Assembly: GCA_027924645.1 (NCBI GenBank) | Contig: BSBN01000040.1 | Span: 2,418,001 to 2,482,000 of the forward strand | Length of the DNA: 64,000 nucleotides | Direction of reading: 5' to 3' | Source of the DNA: Cunninghamia lanceolata | Taxonomy: Eukaryota; Streptophyta; Pinopsida; Cupressales; Cupressaceae | Shown: one piece after another, positions 12,587 through 24,481 of the stretch | Layout of the letters: the number at the start of each line of letters is the position of its first letter | How positions within the stretch are numbered: the first letter of the stretch is position 1 | The notes under the pieces: generated by a model | Database searches by the model: none | Told to the model about the DNA's origin: nothing | Seen by the model: only the letters and a program-made list of their open reading frames with translations | Program-made: the position numbers and the translations under genes

Positions 12587-13221
12587 ATAGATGAGCTCTG
12601 GCTCAGGGCGAGTCACAAAGAAAAATAAATTCCCCTAGCCAGTAAATTGGTGCCTAAATATGGCACATGAAATGTTATGGATTAAAGGGTTCTCAGAAAA
12701 TTATCTATATAACCCTCGGTGAAAATATGAATGATCCACATAGAGTTTTTGCAAGAGTTTAATCATCCAAGATTGATCTAGTCTGACAGCCATTTGGTAA
12801 AAGTAGGATTTTCATAAACAGATCTGGTGTGATTCAAAGTTGAGATATCTTGATCTACGGATTCATCGCATGATTGGAGGAAAGAAGATATATTGTCAAT
12901 TTTCACTAAAAATGATTCTAAGTGCATCTCAGTGATTCAGAAAGATCTCTCTCAGAACAAGGCAACCGGATGACTTAAGTTATGCATTTATTGCAAAAGG
13001 AAATTAGGGTTTGTGTAGAGATAAAAGGGTTATTTTACTCATCATTTGCACATTTGCATTCAAGAAGAAGAAAAGAAGAGCTCTACATCAAGTTTTTACA
13101 ACTTTCTCAAAGATCAACCGTAAAATCTGATTCAACCAACGATTTGTTCTGGCTCTTTTTCCCGAACCCTGAAGTGTTAAAAGGTACTTTCATTTTGAAT
13201 CTCTCTAAATCTTGTGCAAAA
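12587..13221 (+). other. Spacer between gag-like ORF and ORF2 (inner)
   Basis: 635 bp. No conserved protein segment. An open frame reaches upstream of ORF2 to 12982, but homology with the outer element begins only at the ATG at 13222, so I treat the upstream part as untranslated. Confidence 0.55.
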
Positions 13222-16200
13222 ATGGCTACTCCAATGGTTGTTAAGATCACTAATAGGCCGCACCCAAAGTTCAAGAAACACCCCTATAAATCCCTAGAAG
13301 TTGATCCCTTAGGCACTTTTTCTAGCATTCCACATGGGGTTGTACATGTAGAAGATGTTAGAATTTACATCCATGCCAATATTGAGGAATTTGGAGAATC
13401 TAAGTTGATGGACATCTACCATAAACAATTAATAGATGAAAGTTTTGAACTCAAACCTCAATACAAGGCCCTCCGAGATAAGCACTTTGGACATTGCATC
13501 CACTTTCCCTATTTTACAGAAGATGAATGGGTCCAGTATGTTCTTAGCAGAATACATGACAATTTCATGTGGTTGATGAAGCCCTTCAAGATAACAAAAG
13601 ATGTCATTAGGGCAGTAACTGGATTGCACTCATCCAGTGGGTTACCTGCACTCAAATCTGTCAAGAACCAGACAATAAGTGAAGCTACCGGATCTAAGTT
13701 TGACAAGAGAGCTATGAACATAGAAGACATCACAGATCTGGATATCAAATTTGCCTCTATGATAATTGATTATAAAATCTATCATTCCAACAGGGAGAAT
13801 ACTGTGTCTGGGACTACAATATATACAGCATATCAAATGTTAAGGGAAAATGTTGATTATGATCTATGTGATCTTCTTCTAAACCAACTATTAGAAAACT
13901 TGCAGAAAATCAAGAAGGATAAGAAGAACTCATTCAAGTATGGTTGTTTAAAACTGTGTCTGTTCTTTTACAATATGAATGAGCTACCCAGATCAAGTGG
14001 TTGGGTATGGAAAAATGACAAACCAATTGCCATACAGATCGGAGACTATATGTATGGACTTGGTGATGCTAAGGCACAAAGCACAGCACTCTGGGGGTAC
14101 TTTAAAAACTTCCAAAGTATGATGCAGGCTAGAGAAAGAATTCCACAATCCATAGTTGAAAAATACAAGGATACAATGTGTTTTATGGTAGACACTGATC
14201 AATGCCTAATGGAGGCAGTTGAACCCAGAACAGTTTGGATTATGCCAATGGGATATGAGATTGATGAGAAAATCTTGGAGCTGCATATCCAACACTTGCT
14301 GAGTCAGCCTAAGGACTCTGAGGTAGAAAGGTTTGGAACCTTTGAAGAATTAAGTGTAAAGATACATGTTGAACTGAGACAACTGAAGATAAAAAGAAAA
14401 GTTAGAAGGGAAGTAGAGGAAATTGCCAAAAGATATGGCATATCAAAAGAGGTAGTTGATGCAAATAGAGAGAAAATAGAAAGAGCTGAGAAAGAGAAAT
14501 AAGAAGCAGAAAAAGGGAGTGTTCTGGTACAAGCCTCCTCCCAGACTAGATCCTCCAAGAGTTCTACACCTGCCACCCCTAAGAGCTCAAGAGCCTCAAA
14601 ACGGGAAGCCAAGACATCTAGAAAGGAAGAAAAGAGAACGAAAACAAAAGCTACAAGGTCTTACATAAGCCAAAAGGATGATGAAGAAACATAGTCTGAT
14701 GAGGAAGTTAAGAAAATGAAGAAGAAGAAGAAAACATCTAAGGAATCCTCTACCGGTAAAAACAAAGAAGAAGAGGTAGAAGAATTTGTTGAAAGGCCCA
14801 CTCTTTCTATTGATGATATCATCAAGGAAGTCACTGTGGATGGGAATCTGCAACCAGTAACAGAATTTGATGATGAGTATAGTGAGACTGACAAAAGGAC
14901 CTTGGAAGAAGCTACAGTCAAGTACCTGAATATTTATAATAAAGCATTCATTGAAATCATTTCTTTAATTCCCAAAAGTCTAGAGAAGGTACTTGAACTT
15001 AGAAAAGAGAATGCCAAGGCAAAGGACTTAGAGATCCTAGAACAGGTTGCAATTCAGCTCTATCCTTCCATTACTCCAAAGTAAATGAACATGATCTTTA
15101 AAGACTGCAAGGATGAGTTCCAGAGCAAAGCAAGGATGAACAAACTTATGCTTGGAGAGATTGATCAGGTAGCAAAAGAAACAGAAGACATCCTTCAGAA
15201 TGCCTTCAAAAGATTCAATCTTCCTATTATAGAGGAATTAGATGAAGAACCTTCTACCATGGATGTCGAAGGATTAAATGCATCAAAAGAAGAATCTACT
15301 GAGAAAAATGTAGAAGGGTCAAAAGAGATAGATGTGGAGATGTCTAAGGACTTGGATTCCTCTGTTCCAGAAGAAGAAGTTCATGAAGCAATTAACATCT
15401 CTCCTCCATATCCCACTGCAGACACTCCAGATCTAGGAACTAAAGGAGAAGGAAGAAAAGAGGAGAAAGTGTGTCAAGAAGAGGAGGTAAAGGAAAAAGA
15501 AGAAGAACAAACAGAGAAGATCTTTGATGACAGTTCAGAGATTCCAAAAGAAAAGAAGACTCGGTCTCTGGCAAGAGACACTGTAGAGGCAGTAAAGAAT
15601 TTCTTGAATAAAGAGATGATGGAGATAGACAAACCAGAGCTTTTCCAAGGACCACTAAATTTTAATTCCCTCTCTCCGGTCCAGACAATGAAGATAGCAT
15701 CTTTTGCTCAAGCCAAGGCAAAAGAAAAACTCCTAAAGTCTCGCATGGAAGACTGCAAGATGTTAGAGATTGCATCTGGTATGCTGGAGAAGATCATGCT
15801 ATCCTTTCAAAAGGATCCTTCAGCCTCTCCATCGGGTAACCTAAAATCTCTGGTAAACTCTGTCAGCACTTGTTTTGATTCTTTAGAGAAATCGATAGAA
15901 GAAAAGGTCCGGAAAGAATTTTTGGGAAAGAGATTTACAGAAGTATAGGGACTCATAGATAATGATAGGAGGACCCTGGATATTTGGATAAAGATCCTAG
16001 AAAATGCTCTTAAAGATGGTGGGGACATGTACAAATTTTGTCTATCTTGGTCTAAAGTGACAGAGGATATTGAAAAGAAGGTGAAAGAACAAGAAAGTAA
16101 ACTGTCAAGTTTATCTCAGAATTTTGATCCCCTCACCACATCCATAATGAATCAAGAATGCCAAGCTATTGCCATTATAAATGAAATAAAGAGGCTGGAC

Positions 16201-16458
16201 AAGGAGAAGAAGAATATAATAAGTAGGATGAGTGAACTTAGAGGGATAATTATCCCTAAGCTAGAGGCAATGCATGAGGCCTTAACTGATGCTCAAACCA
16301 CAGCCTAGACCAGTGATCCAGCAGACTTAAGAAGGGTAGAAGCTTATGCATTTTTGTTGAGTGGTCACATCTCCATTTTGGACAAGATGAAGCAAAGCTG
16401 GGCAACATAATTTGTACAGTTGAAGACCACTTTTGCGAATATACTTAAGTATATGTAA
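13222..16458 (+). pseudogene. ORF2 of inner pol-less element, unknown function
   Basis: 1079 codons in one frame with no frameshift. Six in-frame stops: 14500 TAA, 14692 TAG, 15082 TAA, 15946 TAG, 16306 TAG, 16408 TAA. The start is the ATG at 13222 (AAAATGG context), opening MATPMVVKI, where homology to the outer copy begins. Residues 1-400 look globular, with mixed hydrophobic content and conserved W, Y and P positions. The following 300 residues are Lys/Glu/Ser-rich low complexity, and the last 350 are alpha-helical coiled coil. The C-terminal segment past the 16306 stop (…FLLSGHISIL…) matches the outer copy, so the true end is 16458. I do not recognise the globular domain. It shows no DDE, RNase H, RT or protease motif and no clear membrane segment. 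Its place in the element suggests a structural or accessory retroelement protein. Confidence 0.75.
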
Positions 16459-16702
16459 GTATAACATGTATATATACTTATGCGGCTATGTATAGGTTAT
16501 TTTTTACAAATTTTGGTGTGTGGATTCTACCCTTTGCCATTGATGTCAAAGGGGGAGTGAGGGGTAGTGAAAAATGTGGAATCCAGCTAAGGGGGAGCTC
16601 TAATAAAATAGTACATAAGACAGAGCATCAGCCAAGGGGGAGCTTGCTGCGACACTTGGTCATTTTTCCCTAAGTGTTGCCATCAATGCCAAAGGGGGAG
16701 AT
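16459..16702 (+). promoter_or_regulatory. Polypurine-tract cluster before 3' LTR (inner)
   Basis: Four AAGGGGGAG tracts near 16549, 16589, 16636 and 16691. The last, GCCAAAGGGGGAGAT, abuts the 3' LTR and is the functional-type PPT. Reiterated PPTs here are a Sirevirus/Maximus-like trait. Confidence 0.8.
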
Positions 16703-17831
16703 TGTTGGCAAGAGACACTGTGTGGCTTCATGATTGTTTTCATTGATGGCACCAAAGTCTATCCCACACATCCACAGCACATAGTATGCTTATACCAGAA
16801 GTTAGATTGAAGATTGTTTTGGTCCAATGAATAAGAACAGAGCATGTAGCAAGGTCCGACAAACAGGTCTGGATCTCTCAGATGGTGTAACTCAGCAAGT
16901 TACAGACTTGGACAAGTCAAGAAGAGTATCATGACTACTATAGTCCAGAGATTGAGCCTCTGGTGATGAAACATGGAAAAGATATGAGCATCTAAGTGTT
17001 CAGTTCCTGACAGGTAGAGCAGACTGAGTAAGAACTGACCGAAAGAGTATCAGACGTCAATCCAGATGAGTAATTGATGTTGATCAAGCTATTTAAGGGA
17101 TTATACATGGTTGGCTGACATGATTGATGACTTCTATGTCTATGTTTTTGATACGCATCACATATTAAGCATGGATTCAGTTGACAGATCAATATTTTGT
17201 AAATATCTTAAGTATTACAGTTGCTGACTAGAAAGTTCTTTAAATCCTTGATACAGATATAAATACCAGATGAATTCTAGTATTTTGGTGTGAGAGTGAA
17301 TAGATTTGATAAAATAAGGTGCAAAGAAAGGTAAAGATAAGTGTGGAAGCAGCAATACAAGTTCGGTATGTAACAGAGTAGTAGCACTAGAGCAGAGGAA
17401 GAATGAAGTGCATTAGATTAGTATATTGAGCCTAACTAGAACTAAACTTCAACATTTGTGGATGCTTCTCATCAGTTCAAACACCTGGTTATCTTCTATA
17501 AACTTTGTAGATAGTAAGTCTCTTGTAGGCAGTGTGCCTCTAGTGAACAGTGTGCTCGGGCAGTGAGCCCTAATTGGCAAGTGCCATTTTGTACTTCTTA
17601 TTCTTTTAATAGAGAATACAATCTTGGGTTAGTCACCCCATGGTTTTTCCCTTAATAGGGTTTTCCACGTAAAAATCCTTGTGTTATGTGTGTTGATTTT
17701 ATTTCTGCTCTCATGATTATGTATGCTTATATGTTTTGATGTTGCACTAATTGTTAAAGGAGAAAAGAAAGTTAAGATATTTGAGATAACTGATTCGCCC
17801 CCCCTCTCAATTATCTACCTTGTTTCCAACA
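16703..17831 (+). repeat. 3' LTR of inner element
   Basis: 1129 bp. Begins TGTTGGCAAGAG and ends TTTCCAACA, colinear with 10213-11339. TATA box TATAAATA at 17258-17265. Confidence 0.9.
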
Positions 17832-17836
17832 ACAAC

Positions 17837-18944
17837 ATCATCTATCAGTATGCCAAGGTGCAGTCATTTAGTAGCTGAATACTGAATCCTAAGTCTTCAT
17901 CATCACTGATCTTCTATCTCTACTCTACTATTCTCATGCTTGCATAAATCACACTTACAATACTTCTTCGCACACTTCCCATTTGCATCACACACACCAA
18001 ACACTAAATTTGATCCCATATATATTCGCAACACTTAAGATCTTCATATTAGGTCGGCATACTTAGATGAAGTGTATAGTTAATAAACTTGTAGCTTGTC
18101 AGCCAAATCCATTCATAAAAATACATAGTAGACCTAAATAAAATTTGAAACATCTTCTCATATGTCAACTCCAACTATAGAACCACTTAGGATAAAGTTG
18201 TAATCAATAGAACTTACCGCACATAAATCAAACTATCATGTCAGCCTCAAACTCAGACTGCTACTGGTTCAGTTCAATTGTCAAACTACATCTTTTACTA
18301 CAAACCACAGGGCTTGCTCAAAATCATATCAAGGACTCCTCAGATATCACCAATCATACCTTTAGAACTGCAAAGAAAAATATTCTTTAGCGGCGAAATG
18401 CGGACCATTAGAACTCAGACTCTATCATAGTCAAACTCTGTCAAACACTGTAGCGATACTCAGCAACTTGCAACTATCTTTCCGGTGGACTTCAGATCTT
18501 ACAACTCTAGATTTAGATACTTCATACAAGTGTTTACAACACCTCAAAACTACATAAGGTACTAGCAGAGAAATGCAGATCATTTTACTTCACACTGTAC
18601 ACTATCCCTGTCTTACTTCTATTCATCCAGACTTAGATATTTTCTTCAAATGACTTTCAGAGGAAGTCATGACCTGAAATTGGAATATATCATCATCAAA
18701 TGGTTATGAGTCAACATACCTGAACTGCATTTGCCGGTCTTCATCTACGAAGGGTCGAGGCATATTGATCCATGGTCCCTTACTCTGAATACTATCCATA
18801 CTTAGTCATTCTAGCCTTCTAGTCTTGAATACTCTTGTACCTTGTTGCCAAATCAAGTTGGTCTTCCAGAGTGATGTCTTCTTTACCTTGTTGCCATCAA
18901 TGACAACACTCAGTTATTCAGCATAGTAGTGTCTCTTCCTAACA
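17837..18944 (-). repeat. 5' LTR of outer element, second part
   Basis: Continues the LTR interrupted at 10212 and matches 4582-5735. Ends CTTCCTAACA at 18944, where the left LTR has CTTGCCAACA. Confidence 0.85.
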
Positions 18945-19088
18945 AAGAGGCTCAACAAACGTCATGAGATCACAAATGGGAGGGGAAGTGTACTCACCTG
19001 AGTCCTTGGTTCTCCACCTTTGAGCCACAGGCTCTTGATTTAGGGGTTTATTACAATGCCCCTATTGCTGTGATCTCCTTCCATACAT
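18945..19088 (-). pseudogene. N terminus of gypsy gag (element A), split by insertion
   Basis: Translating from the ATG at 19088 gives a short basic start (MYGRRSQQ, then a stop) and continues open to the insertion point at 18945. Across the outer element the frame resumes at 4169 with G-D-N-S-D-N-L. About 310 bp of leader separate it from the PBS at 19402-19420. Confidence 0.65.
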
Positions 19089-19423
19089 TTCTATTTTGAA
19101 AAGGGTTAGAAATCTCAACAAAATTACTAGTCACATTAGAGAAATGATACAGCCAAGGAAAATTCTTAGTTTAATAATGGATATATCCTTCTCGACTAAA
19201 TAGCACTATATGATAATTTTCATAATAGCATATGGACACAAGTCTTTCTTAAGAGTAATTTTCCTTATCACTATGGGTAAGGAAAACCTTATCAGAGTTA
19301 CCAGGTCCTTTTCAGGGGATAATAATAAGAATAAATTTTATGCAAACTCTAAAAAAACCCATGACAAACTACTACATTGATGTTAGAAATTTATAGACAA
19401 AGTCCCTAGTAGAGTCACCAATC
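19089..19423 (-). promoter_or_regulatory. Gypsy element A leader with PBS at 19402-19420
   Basis: The minus strand reads TGGTGACTCTACTAGGGAC three bases inside a TGTTGG LTR end. This resembles the TGGCGACTC...GGGGAC type of primer site that I associate with Tat/Ogre-like gypsy elements, with C-to-T decay. The remaining bases are leader. Confidence 0.5.
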
Positions 19424-20765
19424 TGTTGGTTGTTTTAAATTCCCAACCTAATCTCAAGGAAACAGATCTATAAAATAGCCATTTCTAATAACTGATCTGT
19501 CTCAAGGGATTGGCCAACAAACAGGAAAGGGGTTTTCAGTCCTTTTCCTCTGCACTTTAGGCTCTGCAAGACCAAGGAGGGTATTCCTAATAGTGGATTT
19601 TGATTTGGGGTTTCTCAATATCTTCTCAAAATATTGTTCTAAAATAGATATGTTCTTTCTAGATTGCTTAAATAATTACTCATATAGTGAACTAATGGGC
19701 TAGATTCTTAAGCTTTAACACAATTCTTTATAGAAGAACGTGTAAATAGACTAACATTAATATGAAATTCAAAAATGAAACTGTTCTTTGATTTTATAAA
19801 TGATTAGGGAGATTGAATGAGAACAATAATCCTAAGAGATTAGTACCTAAATTTGGGGTCATAGAGTCAAAACAAATATAAATGAAACTAATGTGTAATA
19901 ATACTTTCCCAATTCATATAAGAATACTGCAATGATGCAGTACACCTTGAAATCTATCCAGAACTAATTCTACTTGCTAATCCCTGCATACATTTACTAC
20001 ATTTGATATCTTCCTTAAAGCATTAAATTTACTCTTTAAGAAAAAGCCCTTCAGAAAAGATATCCTTGCACAAGAAAGACTGTGAAGATGAATAAAATTG
20101 ATACTTGATCAATTTGTATTCAGAAATATAGAAAAAGACACAACTGTAGGAGACAATGTAGTTTGAACTTCGACAATATATTCAAAATGATGAACTAGTA
20201 CAGCTCACACCAATAGTTGCAAGTACAATTGAATCTATTCTCAAAAACACCTAGAAGTAGAAAAATCCCTATTATGACTATGTACTATGTTACAAAATTT
20301 TCTCCAAGATCCCTATCAATAGGTCCTAAATTCCCTTTTATAGAAACAAGGGAGCAAAACAAGCTTCAAACCTAAGACAGATGTCACATTTACATTTGAC
20401 AAGATTCCAACAATTAGAAACAAAGATAATTGATCAGGGATCAGATTTTCCATAGGAGCGGAAGTTGTTACATGTACGACCATAGAATAAGTTGATCTTG
20501 GGAAATGTGTATTGAAAGAGGTGTAACAAACTTTGCTGACCTTTGTCCATTATCTACACTCTGATTCCTTTCCTTTTAAGAAACCTGATGATTCACAAGA
20601 AGACAAAAGGAAACCACTATGGGACACATATGCTCAAAATTTGGAAATAAGAATGTCCCTTTGCTAACAAGAAAAGATTTGTAGAAGTATATTCTTAATT
20701 TGAGAAAGGAATAAACAACAATATTCAACTTTATGAATTTTCACAATACTCAAAACTTCAAATGT
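19424..20765 (-). repeat. Probable 5' LTR of gypsy element A
   Basis: Starts TGTTGGTTG next to the PBS and carries a minus-strand TATA box, TATAAAAGGG (20333-20342). The outer (U3) end is not clear; 20765 is simply where ORF B ends. The partner 3' LTR is not in the window. Confidence 0.45.
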
Positions 20766-23700
20766 CAGGAAAATTATTATATTTCTCATCCCTGGCCTTG
20801 TATTGCTCCTCTATTGGCCATTGAAAAGTGATGAGATTATTCACACAAGACACATATTTATTGTTATACTTGGCTACAGTTGATTTAGCCTCCCTTGTGA
20901 AATTTGATGCAAGTTGACAAGAATCCCATAATTTGTTGATACTTCTAAATAGGGGAATGTCACTTTGTTATCTTGGAAGATAAAGAAAGAAATGGTTGGA
21001 ATGATAATACTAAATTGAAGGATCCAAGAATGGCAAGGCTTGATATCACCATTATCTAGCTTAATTATAGGGATCACTCCAATTTCATCACTCTCAAAAT
21101 CCTGAATCAACTTTAATTCCTTTTCTTCGAGGTGATTTATAAACACCTATGACTCCTCTACTTCTTTTACTACCATGTAGATTTGTTTGATTTCTTTGGG
21201 AGCATTAGGTTCATGATTTGATCCTTTATGAATACCCAGTAAAGAAGCAATACTTGGGACCCATTTATTAAACAAAGGCATTCTTTGCCCTTTATCTTCA
21301 TCTATTTTCTTAGTGACTTGTGACAAGTCAGAGTAGCACTTGTGGATATTAACTACCTTGTCTGAAATCTTATCCATTAACAACCTCAAAATACTTGAAA
21401 CAATAAGCCAATTATCTTTCTACTGACTATTAATGGAACTTGCAAAAATTTCTTTAAAAGCGTTGATTTGTTGCCTCAATTCTTCATTATCTGTTTCAAG
21501 TACAGATTTGGATGAGGAAGAAGGATCAAAAAATAGAAGACATGAATCTTTTATTGCCAAAGTTGTCTGTGGTGAGGCCGATGTTGAGGCTTGTTGTTCT
21601 TGTTGTTGCCGCTGCATTTCCCTCTCCTTTAACTTATTATATTCATGCATTAAATGCATGTGGTCATCATGTAATTCATCATGTCTTTTTTGGAGGGCAT
21701 CGGTGGTTGCCTTACTAAAATTGTAACTTCCACTACCATCTTAGATGCATCCAGAGTAGGGGTATCAGATACTATTTTGACTATTAAGCCACCCTTTAAA
21801 TCTCTATTAGGTTCTGCCACTAATGGCTTATCAGTATTAGGGGCCAAAGCCCAAATAGCCAAGGTTTCTCATTTTGGATTGAACCCAACTCCTGATAGTG
21901 CAACTTTAGCCTCTTCCTCTGTGGAAAAAACCTTTTGATCTTGTCTTCTTATAGTATCTAGAACAATAGAAGAAGCTATATCCCACTCAGGAAGTACTAA
22001 AATTCCACTATCTCTAATCATATTTCTACCTTGTTCTCGAGTAATGTCTCTAACTTCCTCTTTCATTTTTGTAAGGACTTGCTCTTGAGTTTCTTGAGGA
22101 GATTGAGATATTTCTTCCTCTAATCTTTTTTCATACTCATTTCTCCTACTCTTCGACAAAAATTCAAAAAATTCCTTAGAGTTAACAAATTCATGATCAC
22201 TTATGAAATTCTTACAAGCCATAGCTCTCATGTCATCTAAAATGTCCTTTCCCTGAATGGCAATGTCAGTGATCATGTCCAAAGGCAACTCCTTAGGCTC
22301 ATTTCTGCTAGGGGACGACATCTTATGTTGTATTTCCTCCTCAGTGATTTCCATTTCTTCTTCATCATCTAGATAATCAAAAAAGGGGCCTTGTTCAACT
22401 CTCCTCTTTGGAGATGACTCCCTATGAGGAGAATCTAATTCAATCATTGGCATGGGAGGGGGAGATACTTGTGGAATTGGTAAAAGAGACACAGTTAGTT
22501 GAGTATGTGGAGGGGCCTATGGAGCTTGTTCTTTGACTTCTTCCTTTCTAAATTTTCTCTTAAAAGTATACTAATTTCTAGCAGGGGGTGGGCATGATGG
22601 CCTTTCTTCTTCTATGGGCTCAGTAGACTTGCTATCCTTTATATCAACTAATTCATCAATATGTAACAAAATCTTTTTTATCCTGTTGATGAGGTCGGCA
22701 ACGTCTAGGAAAATTCCCTTGTAAGAAGGCCTCTTCTTTCTCATTGCTTCATCATATTTCATGTACATAGCCCATTTTGTTCTTTTCACCTTAGGTTCTT
22801 CATCAGTATTAGAATTCCTGATGACATCCTCAAGAAAAAAACACCTGATGGGCAACCGAGGACCTATTGATACCCCATCTGATCTTATTTATGAAACCCT
22901 CAAGATCAAAGAATCTAACATGCTCTTGTATCATCTTCAAAAAAGTAATTTGTCATTCAACTTAGCAAATCCTTCCTTGTTTATTTTGAAATCAGAAAAA
23001 GTTGTAAGGTAAGGGAAGAAAGATCCTTTTTTTCTGTCCTACAAGGTGAATCCTTTCTGACTCAGCTAATTGCCAAATTACCTCCAAGAAACCAACCCTT
23101 AATGGCACATACGTAGGAAGAACATGAGGGCCAACAGGGGTACCATATACTCTCAGAACTATGCACTCCTCATGGAGGAAAAAGTCTCCCCAATTATGCT
23201 TAATATCTAAAGCAGGCATCCTTATTGCAAGTCTAAGGAAATTCAACAATGGGGCTAGAATTCTTGGTATATTTGTTTGAAATTGTCTCAATACTGTGAC
23301 CACAAAATGGTCTCTGAAAACCCTATAACTAGAATGGGAATCATGTTTGTCCCATATATGAGTCCAACACTGGACTGGCAATACATTCCCCATGTTGTCA
23401 ACATGATTAATCATCAACTTAGGGCTCCAATTTATCTTTATTTTCCCCTGATGTAGGAACATATGACACAGTAATGTAAACCATCAAAATTTGACTGGTT
23501 CCTTCTTACTTTTGATTTTTAATAGTTCATCATGTATATGTTTTGCCAAATAAGAAGCAAAATCAAATTAAACACTTTGAGATGGGTGTTGAATATCAGC
23601 AGCCATATAGGTATAATCAATGGGGATTCTTTCATTCTTGTCCTCCCCCAAAACTTGATAGAGAGCATAATAGGTTTTAGCAAAGTAGCTTTCAAAAGTA

Positions 23701-24272
23701 TCTAACCTAAAAGGCTCTTGCTCATTTTGAAGAATTCTCACTAACCTACCATTTGGCACCTTCTCCCTAAATCTAGGTAGATATATGGTTATGTAGCTGC
23801 TCCTATCCTTTGCATATAGCACCTTGAATTTATTTGTATCAAATATTATAGAAGCAACCAAATTTAGCCTAAACACTATGGCAATAGTCTCTTTGTTAAT
23901 TGCCACCAAAACACCCCCATTCTTACCCCTAATTACTTTAGTAGCTTCATCTTAATGGGAAGCCATGGCTAGGAGTAGTTCAACATCTTCAAACACATCG
24001 GTGACTACCAACTTTCCTAGGTCTCGTATCCATACATTGGACAATGGTGATTGGGCATTTCTTTTTCTCCACTAGTGGTAAAATAGTGACCAACCAGAAA
24101 CAAGGATTTCTGCATTCTTACATTCAAAATATTTATCAACCAACCCATCCTTGCATTCTGGGCCACTGACTTTTAACTTCTGTGCGTAGGAACCAAGGAG
24201 CTGGGCTATGAGGTCCTCATGTAGGGATCATTTTTGGGAGGTGGAGGGAGTCAGGGCCTTAGGGGGGGCCAT
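20766..24272 (-). pseudogene. Long retroelement-type ORF B, unknown function
   Basis: From ATG 24272 (opening MAPPKALTP) to a TGA near 20766, about 1160 codons with several stops and at least three frame changes (after about 22990, about 21870 and 20880). Residues 1-430 are globular, with a block HEECIVLRVYG...LPxYVPLRVGFLE near 23100. An acidic Pro/Glu region (22500-22300) and coiled-coil stretches follow, ending in a segment with FQWPIEEQYKARDEKY. No protease, RT, integrase or zinc knuckle is visible. The architecture (globular N, acidic middle, coiled-coil C) and the order of hydrophobic blocks resemble ORF2 of the pol-less elements, but identity by eye is low. It probably belongs to a gypsy-type non-autonomous element whose PBS may be at 24463-24481. 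Confidence 0.6.
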
Positions 24273-24462
24273 TTTCAAATGATAAAACAAAGGTGAGGGT
24301 TTTCAACTTTTCCTTGTTTAGGGATTCTTGATTCAGACTTCAGAATAATTTTAAGAGAATTAAGGAAGGCAAAAACCCTAATGGGAACAACAGAGTGCAA
24401 TAGACAAGATGTATGCAACTGATCAAATTGTTTTGCACAACCAACTCTGAGCTGATGCCAGG

Positions 24463-24481
24463 GATGTCGCAGCAGTCGCCA
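24463..24481 (-). promoter_or_regulatory. Possible primer-binding site for ORF B element
   Basis: The minus strand reads TGGCGACTGCTGCGACATC, close to the TGGCGACTC...GGGGAC class and about 190 bp upstream of the ORF B start. No matching LTR boundary was found, so this is tentative. Confidence 0.35.

Larger units (their letters stand above)
10213..17831 (+). mobile_element. Inner pol-less LTR retrotransposon, complete
   Basis: A 7.6-kb element with LTRs at 10213-11339 and 16703-17831, initiator-Met PBS, gag-like ORF, ORF2 and polypurine tract. It inserted in the 5' LTR of the outer element in opposite orientation. Flanking pentamers GCAAC (10208-10212) and ACAAC (17832-17836) are a 5-bp target duplication with one change. 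The two LTRs differ at roughly 5% of positions in the stretch I compared, so insertion was not recent. No retroviral enzyme domain is encoded. Confidence 0.9.
4170..18944 (-). mobile_element. Outer pol-less LTR retrotransposon (contains a nested insertion)
   Basis: LTRs at 4170-5735 and 9873-10212 plus 17837-18944 flank an internal region with a minus-strand initiator-Met PBS (9859-9870), a gag-like ORF (9804-8701), an ORF2 (8256-5972) and polypurine tracts (from 5736). The ends are TG...CA. No protease, integrase, RT or RNase H is present, so it is non-autonomous, like the described TR-GAG class but with an added long ORF. The flanking pentamers AACAA (4165-4169) and AAGAG (18945-18949) are a weak, mutated target duplication. 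Removing the element rejoins a gypsy gag frame, which independently supports the boundaries. The 7.6-kb relative at 10213-17831 interrupts its 5' LTR. Confidence 0.85.

Noticed and set aside
12982..13221. Extended N terminus of ORF2 from 12982
   Set aside because: The outer copy shows homology only from the ATG equivalent to 13222; the 80 upstream codons are open by chance.
14304..14921. Minus-strand frames opposite ORF2 (about 14300-14920)
   Set aside because: They are antisense shadows of the Lys/Glu-rich coding strand and have no homology in the outer copy.
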